A DNA stretch of 64,000 nucleotides, from the NCBI GenBank assembly GCA_021014325.1, contig CM037459.1:16952501-17016500 (forward strand), given 5' to 3'. The stretch comes from Plazaster borealis. Its lineage: Eukaryota > Echinodermata > Asteroidea > Forcipulatida > Labidiasteridae. The notes under the pieces were generated by a model, which was not told where the DNA came from, ran no database searches, and saw only the letters and a program-made list of their open reading frames with translations. Of this stretch, positions 37,701 to 47,900 are shown piece after piece. The position numbers and the translations under genes are program-made. Within the stretch, counting starts at the first letter, position 1; each line of letters opens with the position of its first letter.

Positions 37701-39398
37701 CTGCCGATTTATAATTAGACCTTGATAAGGCTACAGCTGTTCAACTTGTTGTCATCAGATTGTCAGTGTGTCCTACCATCAACATCACAGTATTTGCAGT
37801 CCTTGCACAAAAAAGTCCAACCTACATGTACATTGTACTGTACATCATATATTTCTCCTTGGTAAAGCAGTTTGTGAGGTTCAGGGCCCACTGTATGGAG
37901 CTGCTCACCTGAAAGGATTAAAATAAACACTCGGGAGAGCTGTACAAATTCTGCACCCTTAACCACTTAACACTGGGTGACGAGCGGAGGGATAATGTAA
38001 ATTACCTTTTGATGTGGCTGGTTGACGTGATAAATTGCCAAAAATGTTCTGTGTGGTACAAGGTCAACAGCAGGTGACATGATAACATGTTTGGACAATT
38101 CATTGTTTAGGGTGCACCATGCATGCACTCATGGCATAATGTGTATCTGTCAAGTACTGCAACAATCTCCACACTGAGGTATTACTAGTTGCAGGCGCAA
38201 TAGTGGCAAGCAGACAAAATTAACGATGAGCCCCAATAACCCTACAAGTAAAGGCACATTTGCCAAAACCTCTCTTTACTGGGTAATTCCAGACTTGTTT
38301 TGACAAACCAGGATTATGAGAGATCTATCATGTTGATAGACTGGCATGATCCTTTCCCATTTCCCACAGCCTTAGTTTATCTCCAGGACCTACGTACATG
38401 TAGTTCACAACTAGAATTCAATAGATGTCAACTCGAAATTTCGTTTTCAATATCATAGTTCCTTCTCGTTTCTTTCACCTCTGTTACAAAATATAACGGA
38501 GCTCGCTCATTCCAGTAGCTGCAGCTAAACTGTGGAATGGCATTAACAGTTGTTTATCACCGAGTTATTGTGAGTTTTGTTGGTTTTTAAATTTGAATTA
38601 CATGCTTGTTGTTTTCCTTTCTGATTCTCTATTCCTGTCTCTCTTTCTATTCCTAAAGAGCGCATAGGAACTTTGCAGTGATATGTGCTATACAAATACG
38701 GTTTATTATTTTATTATTATATTATAATTTTTCTCAGCTTGGGAGGTATGTCCAATATTCCATCATACCACATAATAGTTTTTATCTGAGCTGGGATCCA
38801 TGGGAGATCACTGGATGGATTATCCCAGGATAAACAAATAAATAAATACATTGGACGCTATCAGCTGACGGGCCGACTGAGTCACAGTGAACAAAGAAAA
38901 TGTCAATTAGGCTCGGTTCAGACCAAGGGAGTGACATCTTCATCAAGTAGAAACCATTTCTTACAATTTTTTGATTGCAGGTCAGAGAAAATTTTACAGA
39001 AGGAACAGATGTAACTGGACATCAGGGTATCGATGGTCTACAGCACTCACTCTAAGGTATGAAGGTACACGATACAAATGACTCTGAAAACAAAGGGGGG
39101 GCAGTGAGGAAAAGACTCAAAATGTCTGGATGATATTTCAATGGTAACTTACTGTTGGTAAATACTTATTGCAGTTCTTAGATTAACCAATTTTTAGCCA
39201 TATCTTAAAGATATTTGTTGTTATATTTTCAGTGTGACATTGGGAGGATTTGGTGCTGACCGTTTCTACCTTGGGTCCTGGAGAGCAGGCCTTGGCAAAC
39301 TGTTCAGCTTTGGAGGTCTTGGGGTATGGACACTGGTGGATGTGGTACTTATAGCTGTTGGTTACATTAGACCAGAAGATGGATCCTATTATATATGA
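31760..39398 (+). CDS. TM2D3: TM2D3 (almondex/BLP2-type TM2 domain protein), complete
   Basis: Two-pass membrane protein; the Drosophila orthologue almondex acts in Notch signalling. Exons: 31760-31826, 35459-35781, 36758-36926, 38981-39056 and 39233-39398; all have GT/AG borders and phases agree, giving 266 aa (human about 247). Residues 1-20 form a signal peptide (LLALFISFA core). A Ser/Thr-rich segment with NxS/T sites follows to about residue 75. The Cys-rich ectodomain has CFKLSGDCLDC, CRYCYQ and CNWTSGYRWS. The TM2 domain covers residues ~206-257, two hydrophobic helices joined by the family's conserved DRF (221-223), and ends GSYYI. An in-frame ATG at 31766 is the alternative start. 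The long Ser/Thr linker is the main difference from the human protein. Only TM2D3 shows the RDRFYLG/GKLFSFGG pattern this closely; TM2D1 and TM2D2 fit less well. Confidence 0.93.
32180..32775 (+). repeat. Dispersed repeat, short copy in TM2D3 intron 1
   Basis: Inverted relative to 20885-21930. It runs from cgccggttttcggggtaaca through acctgttttcaaggcaaaca to ggtcgaaggagaggagact and tacaggacctcctacgat. It lacks the ~450-bp middle present in the other copy. Confidence 0.7.
32915..33360 (-). mobile_element. tRNA-derived SINE, near full length
   Basis: On the minus strand the 5' head reads CGTGGCCGAGCGGATAAG (A box, tRNA-Leu/Ser-like), then GTGGGTTCGAATCCC (B box). A body follows with GTGTGTTGTGTAATGCACGT. 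The 3' end is GCGCTATATAAG-type sequence followed by an (ATT)n-like tail at 32915-32945. It lies antisense in TM2D3 intron 1. The tail and body match 8156-8447. Confidence 0.85.
33366..33478. repeat. Inverted repeat around tgtgcgcagacttgtgc
   Basis: tatgtgcgcagacttgtgc at 33368 pairs with gcacaagtctgcgcacat at about 33460. gtgctagtcatgtagcg pairs with gctacatgactagcgc, around a cggtagtctttgactaccg centre. A 113-bp foldback with a bulge in one arm. Confidence 0.75.
33480..35458. other. TM2D3 intron 1 remainder
   Basis: Contains two copies of a gtgggctgcct motif (34348 and 34428), suggesting decayed transposon sequence. A short inverted repeat pairs tttttgactgcgtgagggcg (34848) with cgccctcacgcggtcaaaaa (35039). 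A tripled actgaagtct lies near 33940. No exon of another gene recognised. Confidence 0.5.
35885..36110 (+). mobile_element. tRNA-derived SINE in TM2D3 intron 2
   Basis: The head reads taggttggctcagtggtttc with gtagacccggtttgaatccc as B box. The body follows with attgggttttcagtccctac and gggttttcctcccacatct. This is a different family from the 32915-33360 SINE. It starts ~100 bp after the TM2D3 donor at 35782. Confidence 0.7.
36957..37068. repeat. Inverted repeat just after TM2D3 exon 3
   Basis: gtgcgttgttgcagaatata (36961) pairs with tatattctgcaacaatgcac, about 60 bp later. The left arm starts 35 bp after the exon 3 donor. Confidence 0.75.
37104..37411. repeat. 308-bp element with 23-bp terminal inverted repeats
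   Basis: Left end acacagatccttgtcatttg, right end caaatgacaaggatctgtgt; the interior has no ORF. MITE-like, in TM2D3 intron 3. Confidence 0.7.
38480..38720 (+). mobile_element. 3' end of a CR1/L2-like LINE
   Basis: ctgcagctaaactgtggaat encodes the AAAKLWNGI-type C-terminal motif of LINE RT proteins. After a spacer, agcgcataggaactttgcag and gtgctatacaaatacggttt lead into a (TTATTA)n tail, typical of CR1/L2 3' ends. Short, 5'-truncated, in TM2D3 intron 3. Confidence 0.6.
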
Positions 39399-40345
39399 AA
39401 ATGAGAGACTATGAAAACAAACATTTAAAGACTTGTGTTAACATCTTTGAGCATCAAATGTCAAACCACAATTGGATTTTTAAATGTAAACTGGTAACTT
39501 TTAAGTGTTTACTGTAATGTTCTAGTCATATTCTACCATCAAATACAAGAGTTCTGCACAGAAAGATTTTACAATTGCCAGGTCCTTGAGCTTACTTTTT
39601 AAAGTGTGATCTGAAATCTAAAACCATTTTTTTTGGTACACAAAAATTATGGCACTCCATAGGTATTTTGGAGCTTTGTATTACCCCATGTTTCTTCTAC
39701 CACCATTGTATCCGAAATTGGCAGCTACAATTACAGCTACGATTGTTTCCAAGGCCAAAGGGGATTGCCAAGGACCGCCTATACTTCAATGCACGGTGAC
39801 ATCCAGCCATAGCCGTCAATACGGACACAGCATAGCTTACCTATGGAGGAAAAACCCTTTTTGTGCTGAGGCTTGTGTGTTTTTTTTTTTTTTTTTAAAT
39901 CTTGGTTGACTTTCAAAAGTCGTCTATGATAGGAGAGATGGTATAAGTGCAGTCGACTAAAATTACTTATAGTAAAGAAGGGGTGAAAAAGATCATGCAG
40001 TTTTGACTTGGAAAATGGACCCATATCAACTTATCACTACATGAAATTTTAATAGAAAATCTCTGCCGTTTAAGTCAGAAAAACATGTGTATAAACAAAG
40101 CACTGCATGGCTGAATTGTTCAACTGAGCTTGTGGCTTGATTGATGGCTAAGACTTTGCACATAATTTACATGTACTTTCAGAAGCAGACAATGTAACAA
40201 CAATATTGTGCGTGTTTGTCTTGAGAAGGAGATCACCTAGTTTTGCATTTCAAGTTATTCTCACTGGTTATGTTAACATCTTGGACATCACAAACATTTT
40301 CCATGTATCACATGTTTAACATCAAGACCTTTATTAGAAAATAAA
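39399..40345 (+). other. TM2D3 3' UTR with polyadenylation signal
   Basis: From the TM2D3 stop to AATAAA at 40340-40345. A decayed MITE related to 47561-47701 lies at about 39710-39845 (gtatccgaaattggcagcta ... cgtcaatacggacacagc). Confidence 0.6.
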
Positions 40346-40744
40346 TTATTCTGTACATAAATGCAATGTAAATACTCATTAAAATTTGTTGAAACACACA
40401 TCTGATTGTGTTGACTGTTCTTTCATTTATGTGTAAAGTACAAGTATTTATACTAAACTAGATTTAGTGTTTATAAAAGCACACTTGTTGAACATGATTT
40501 TTCATTACACCAAATAGATCTTTATTTTGATTGGAAGATAAAACTGAAACGAACTATACAAGATAATATTCTGGCATCCACAACGAGGGTGGTTTGTAAT
40601 GCTGTGTTTAATAGACGATGTGACCTCTGACTTCACTCGAAAACGATAACATGATGCGCGCGCATGTCGACGGGCAAAACCTTTGAGTACTTGACAGCCA
40701 GCTAGCTAACTAGCCAATAACTTCTTGTCATTCGTCATGAAAGT

Positions 40745-41757
40745 ACACGCAATCTTACCATGAGTAGCCATTCGGCTGTTATGGCTGTTGGCTGCAACAA
40801 TGTGAAAGAATAGCTCTTCGACTTCTATGGCTGTTGGCTGTGACAATGTGAAAGAATAGCCATTCGGCTTCTATGGCTGTTGGCTGCAACAATGTGAAAG
40901 AATAGCTATTCGACTTCTATGGCTGTTGGCTGTGACAATGTGAAAGAATAGCCATTCGGCTTCTATGGCTGTTGGCTGTGACAATGTGAAAGAATAGCCA
41001 TTCGGTTTCTTGGCTGTTGACTGTGACAATGTGAAAGAATAGCCATTCGGTTTCTTGGCTGTTGACTGTGACAATGTGAAAGAATAGCCATTCGGCTTCT
41101 ATGGCTGTTGGCTGTGACAATGTGAAAGAATAGCCATTCGGCTTCTATGGCTGTTGGCTGTGACAATGTGAAAGAATAGCCATTCGGCTTCTATGGCTGT
41201 TGGCTGTGACAATGTGAAAGAATAGCCATTCGGCTTCTATGGCTGTTGGCTGTGACAATGTGAAAGAATAGCCATTCGGCTTCTATGGCTGTTGGCTGTG
41301 ACAATGTGAAAGAATAGCCATTCGGCTTCTATGGCTGTTGGCTGTGACAATGTGAAAGAATAGCCATTCGGTTTCTTGGCTGTTGACTGTGACAATGTGA
41401 AAGAATAGCCATTCGGCTTCTATGGCTGTTGGCTGTGACAATGTGAAAGAATAGCCATTCGGTTTTTTGGCTGCGGCAATGTGAAAGAATAGCCATTCGG
41501 TTTCTTGGCTGTTGACTGACAATGTGAAAGAATAGCCATTCGGTTTTTTGGCTGTGACAATGTGAAAGAATAGCCATTCGGTTTTTTGGCTGTGACAATG
41601 TGAAAGAATAGCCATTCGGTTTCTTGGCTGTTGACTGACAATGTGAAAGAATAGCCATTCGGTTTCTTGGCTGTTGACTGACAATGTGAAAGAATAGCCA
41701 TTCGGCTTCTTTGGCTGTTGGCTGCGACAATGTGACACATGTTGAAGAATAGCCACT
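40745..41757. repeat. 46-bp minisatellite between TM2D3 and DDX49
   Basis: About 22-24 units, most 46 bp: ggctgttggctgtgacaatg then tgaaagaatagccattcggc and ttctat. Some units from 41460 on are shortened (missing the gttggct block), so the periodicity changes along the array. It lies between the convergent 3' ends of two genes. The minus-strand ORFs up to 173 codons across it are artefacts of a repeat lacking stops. Confidence 0.95.
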
Positions 41758-41773
41758 GCCATAGCCATTAATT

Positions 41774-41779
41774 TTTATT
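41774..41779 (-). terminator. Likely DDX49 polyadenylation signal
   Basis: AATAAA on the minus strand, 165 bp beyond the DDX49 stop and 17 bp before the minisatellite begins. Confidence 0.55.
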
Positions 41780-41943
41780 AAAAAGGTCGGACTATTTAGC
41801 CCTTTTAGCACCTGACTGGTTCTACTGAACTGAACTGAAAAAACAACCACGTGGAGAAGTCCATGCTCCTGATTTGGATTAAGTTTCAGTTTTCCTTATA
41901 ATATTCTGCACAATTCTTAGAAATTGTTTTTGGTTGCAGAAAG

Positions 41944-44900
41944 TCAGGACTGAAGATTTGTTGATGTAGATGTCTCCAGTTCATGTCGCTCCCTCCGTCT
42001 TTTCTTCTGAAGTTTTCGTTTTTTTCTTTCCTCCTCATCTGGATCCTAAAAAACAAGAAGCAACAGTCTATTTTGTATTATTTTTATTTGTCATTAGATA
42101 TAAACAACTTATATTGTGACAAAATGCAGTTTAAAGGGTCTGTGTATGTTTGGTAGTGACTCTGAAAATTAATGGCAATAAAAACTTACTTGTTAAGAAG
42201 TACAGCTGCTTTGGATAGTAAAATGCATTTTGAGAAAATGTTTCGCTTTAAAGTACTGCGGTTATGGAAAAAAGATATAACTTTTTTAATCATAGAAGCA
42301 TTACTGCAGTAATGTTTCACAGATTGTGTATTCCAATTGCAGATTATTCTTCCTGTGTGAACATAACTTCTCCAGATTGTCAGAAATACCTCAAAAACGC
42401 TACCACCTTTTGAAATGAAATTTTCACAGGTTAGTGTATGGTATATATCTACAACTATATAGGTTTGAAACAAACAAAGGGTTCCAACTACCAAACGTAT
42501 AAAGGAATTATACTGCAAAAACTTTCCTAATTTTGTAGGAACAATTGCACCAGTTTTCATTTCATGGTTTATTATTATTTTTATAAATGAACTGTATGAA
42601 GTGAAAATTCCACATCAAATAAAATAATAAAATCATATCAAAGTGATCCCTGACCTTGCCATCAAGTATCATCTGCTTCCTCTTGTTGATTGCTCGCTTC
42701 TCCCCAAATTCAAGCTCCTCAAGTTTCTAAGAAAATTAAACACAGATATTTGTAAAAAATATTTACTCAATTTACTCTGAAATACCAACAGGCAACAAGA
42801 TTTGAAAACACAACCATTCTAGAACAGTTTTTTTAATCGTTTGGAAACTAAAACCAATGCCACCCAGATTGCTATTACTGTTTATGCTGCAATTTACATT
42901 TTATGTAGGCTTCAAATTCCTTTCTGTTGGTGCATTTTTTGTGACAACTAAATGCACACCAACTGCATTTATGTGTGGATAAGAACCCAACATAAGCCCC
43001 TCTTAACAAGCCATGAATATGCACCAAAATGTGTTATTGGGTTTTGGATTTTTTCCCCATTAACAATCAAATTATATGCTTATGAATGTGTATCAAGATC
43101 CATTTCAGATTCATACTGCATTTCTTGAAATTGACACTATACCAACAGGAAATAAACCTCAGAATATCGGGTACGATTAAAACCCTTTGTGCAAGCACAT
43201 AAGCTTTCACTGTTTTAACTGATTTTAACTGTTATACAACAGTTAATCCTAGATAATGTCCCCTTTATCATGATCTAACAAAGCGAAAATGTACTACTTT
43301 ACATTGCACAGATTCAGTATTAATTATCGGTTTTACCATTTCTGCTTCTCGTTTGGCCAGAGCAACCTCATTAAGGATTAGTAGGACTTTCTTCTCATCC
43401 ACTTTGTATTCAATCAACTTAGTGTCTGGGAGGGGAAAACAAATATGGTAGTAAACAGAAAGATTGACCAAAGGAAGAAAGGGATCGATTTTAAACGGTT
43501 GGTAAAACAAGAATTCACATTTTGGAAAGCTGGGTGATTCCGACAGTGTCTATTGTTAAAGGAGAAAGTTAATATGTATGTACATGTATTACTTCAATCG
43601 ATTTTCTTGTGTGATTTAACTGGGAAAAGAACAGCAAATAAAGCTCAAACATTTCAAAGGGTATTTTAAACCGTCATAAATTTACTCAAACCCCAGAGGG
43701 TATATTTTATTCCCAACAATGATCTGTGACAGAAAGAGGGGCAAAACTTTTTAAACATTTGTAACAGTTTTACATAAGTAACAGATGACATGTCAACTTA
43801 CTGATGAGTTTCTCAATGGACTTCACTAGTTGGACATCAAACTGTGTAACCAGTGTTATGGCCATACCACCTCTCCCTACGAAAAAATGACATCTTATTA
43901 GACAATGGAAAGATTTGTGGAGCGATTGGGGAAAACAGAACATTTAGTATAAACTCTCACTTCACATTCAGTTATTATTTTTTTTATAATATATTTTCTT
44001 ATTATTAACCTAGGGAAACCTCGACAGAATCACTGTGTACCTGGGGAATATAATTCAAATAGTAAAATAAAGTAAAATATTATTGATTTTAGATGTCAAC
44101 AATAATGTATGATACCAGCCTTAAAATGATCATACCTGCTCTGGCTGTCCTTCCCACTCTATGTATATAATCTTTAGGTGAAGCAGGAACATTGTGATTG
44201 ATGACTAGTTCTACTGAAGGTATATCAAGCCCTCTGCTTGCCACATCAGTTGCCACCAAAACATGCACCTGGTTGGATTTGAACATCGCCAATGATGCCA
44301 ATCTTGTCCTCTGTGCATTGCAGAAAGGCAAAAACATTTAATGTTTGAACATGTTATCTCTAGGCCCTCCTTTGCAGGTGGGTTATTTTGAAATTAATAA
44401 TGTTAATAATTCCAAAAAATTTATTCCGCAGGTGAACACAGAAAAATATTGGACAAGTGCACTTTCTACCGGGAATTCAAAATATTTTCTGTGCCCATCT
44501 GCATGGCAGTGTTGTCGGTTTCATGACTGGTTTTTGCTGGTCTCGGTTTCGATTCCGATACCCCGTGTTCTCAGTCTTGGTCTGGGTCTCAGACCTTTCC
44601 AGTCTCAAATAGTTCACTGGCCTAGTGTCAAGACCAGCCTTTATTTATGAAACTAATTGATTTATCATTTTATTTGGGTCAAAATGTCAAATATAGTTAA
44701 AAATATTGCACATTTTGTTACAAAACATGCTTTCCAACCTCTTTTTCCCCTGTGTGGTGTGACATCTGATTGTGTAGCCGATGTATCGAATCAGGGCACG
44801 AAATGTCAAATGGGGTTTAATCTGTGTATGAAATGCCACATGGAGAATGCGCTTCATGATGGCAAAAAAGATTATGAGTTTATGTCATGTAGTTCTAAAA

Positions 44901-47900
44901 ATATGATTCGTTCATTGTTTTCATTTGAACTGCAGGTTTTGATCAGAAGGCCAAACAGGGTGACATCAGTATATGAAATGTCACACTGACAAAAAGCTAC
45001 AAGATGACTTTTAAAGATTTTTAGTTTAAATGTTATGTGGTTCAGGAAATACAATTTCTTCAATGTTTGCATTTGAACTACCAGTTTGGACCAGAAGGAA
45101 ATGTCAAATCTGGGTTTTTTTTTTAAGTCACGTGGATCAGGAGAGATGACTATTTCTGATGACAGATCTTGTTTTGTAGCTCATTTTGTACCTCATTAGC
45201 TGTAGACCTCTAACATTAGTGTTTTATTTGAACTTACAGATTAGTCCGGTAAGAATTGTCAAAATGGGGTTATATCTGTATATGAAATGTTAAATTGGTA
45301 ATGACCTACAATATGTCAAAAAGATCAGAAACATATCTGTTGCGGTTTATAAGTTATGAATTTTAAAATATATTTTAAATATCAATCTTTGATTTAGTAT
45401 AATTTGACATTGATGATGTCATCATGCATGATCATGGTGTCACAGCAATGTGCACACCATTGGATGATTGCCTTTGGTCACCTTCAGTTTCATTGTCCTT
45501 ACAACTAAAGAAATTTGAAGATAAAAGGCATTTAGAATGATACATGTGAAACTGCAATTCATTTCCGAAACAAATTTAACGAAATCGAGAGCTGTTCCGC
45601 AGTGCTGCGCACCAAAACAGCCAATGACATTACATGAATGAGTTTCAACCTTGTTGCACAACTGAACTATAACCTGGGCCACTGGCATTCCACTTTAAGT
45701 CACTTAAAGTGGAATGCCAGTTGATTCATGAAGTTGTTACACTTAAAGTGTAACAACTTCATGAATCAAGTTTAATATCAGCATTTTAAACAAATTTTCT
45801 CAGCGCTCTAGCTGTTTTGTTGACACATATCAGACTTCACATACCTGTTTTACTAACGAGTGCAGTGCAACACAAGGTACTTCCATCTGCCTCAGCATGA
45901 TGGCTAAAGAATGGCAATACCTAGACAGAAAATAAAACCTGAAATGTTAGGGTGGTACAACATCAATAAAGGCAGAGAGGAGTAAGAAAGGAATTACTGC
46001 ATTACTTTCATGCAGTGGTGTAGCTTAGGGAACCCCCCCCCCTTGGAATCTGGACCTTTGAGATGAAAAATTACAAAAATAAAATATTATGCTTAATAAA
46101 CTTTTATGTTGTATGAATTTGTGTAAATTAAGATCTTATTTTTAAAATGCAAGCGCAAACTAAAGTTAATTTGCCAGAAGTGCCCCTATGAAAAAATGGT
46201 GCACCCCTTGTACCACCCTAATAATTAACCTCATGCACTACGCTGTGTTCTGTGTATGAATCAAAACATGTACTTGGTCTGGGGGGGGGAATAAAAACAT
46301 TCTTTAAAGAGAAAATGCCTTTCAAAGTTTCAAGCCTTCCTCACTATTTCTGCATTGTGTTGACTGAACTTACTTGCAAGTGCTGGTGAATATAATAATA
46401 GATTGTCCATCCTTCTCTGTGCAGAAGCCATGTACAATATGCATCAGGTATGCATCTTTGACTTGGGCAGGTACTAGGCTGTAGCGTTGATCCAACTCCT
46501 CAACTGTGGCAACACTAGAAAGTTTTGAAAACCCAAAGAATATTGAGTTCACATTACAAGTACACACTGACGCAGGGAACACTTAAGCCGTTGGGAACAT
46601 ATTGTCTTGTGCCAGGAAGAAGGACGTATCAAAAGTAACTGGAGAAAGAGTGTAATGGCAATATGTGCAACATATTGTGTGTCAAGAAAGCCAAGTGTAA
46701 AAGTTTGATAGATTTTCTGCTATTCATAAGTCATTATAAGAAGGTTAAATTTTGCATGGGAATGGGAAAACATATCTGTTGGCTAATTCTAGGAACACAA
46801 ATGTAACGGTAATGCCATATCTTTTGTCAGGAGCCACTTTATTGCTCACAATCTTCTGTTACTGGAAAAAATTGCTTTGCTTCTGGGCATATGTTTATGA
46901 AAACATGAGCAGTAGTTTTCTTTTAAAATATCTGGCTGATAACAAGACCCAGTATCAACTCACGGAGCTTTAGAAATCCAGTAGTAGGGTTTGTTCATCG
47001 ACACCTTCCTGAGCTCCTTCATAGTATCTGTGATAGTTGCACTGAATAAAAGCGTCTGTCGCTTAGCAGGGATGGCATCAAATATTACCTCCAGGTCAGG
47101 ACCATAGTTACCTTCTAGTAACCTGTCTGCTTCATCCAAAACCTACCAGAATCAAGGGCAAATCAATCAATGATTAAACAGCAATGTGTGAAATGCAAGT
47201 GACATGTGACCCAAAGAAAAGGAGTAGCATTGTGCATTAATTTACACAGAAAAGTGTTGTAAGGTATAAGCTTTGATGGTTTTGACTAAAATAAAAACTG
47301 GATGTAAGATCTAACTTAAACCTGTATACCATAAAAAATAAAAAAGGGGAAGTAAAAAATATGATACATTCCCATCTCAAGCAAAACCCAGTGGTCTTGT
47401 TCGATTCTCCTTAGAAGAATGCACACATGTATCAAATCACTTTTTGGCCATGTCCGAATTGGTGGACGTGGCTGCAGCTGTTGCTATGGGCATCCTATGG
47501 GCTTCAAAGCATGTCAACATGGCTGACCAAGCCAGTCACAGCTGCCAAGACAAACACAACCTTAGGTCGTGTCCGAATTGGCAGCTACAGCTACGGCTAG
47601 ATTTCCACGTCATCATGCGTTAAAGAATAGGACGTCCTTAGCAACACCCTTAGCAACAGCCGTAGCCGTAGCTGTAGTCACCAATTCGGACACGACCTAA
47701 GTCTCATCAATGACATGTGCATGCTAATTTTGATGCGTGTTCTGAACATAGTGGCGTGAATGTACAAAAACGTGGTGTTAATTAACAAAAACATGCTGTC
47801 GGAAAATTCTTGGGCTGTGTGCAGGACAGTGATCGCACTACCGTAATTTTCGGATTATAAGCCGCCCGGCGTATAAACCGCAATGCCCCAAAAAATAAAA

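Noticed and set aside
41283..41850. Overlapping ORFs of 106-173 codons with repeated EWLFFHIV
   Set aside because: By-product of the 46-bp minisatellite; three frames are open at once and no Met or domain supports a protein.
47458..47701. The two gtgtccgaattgg pieces as a single larger element
   Set aside because: The right one is bounded by its own perfect inverted ends, so the left piece is a separate partial copy.
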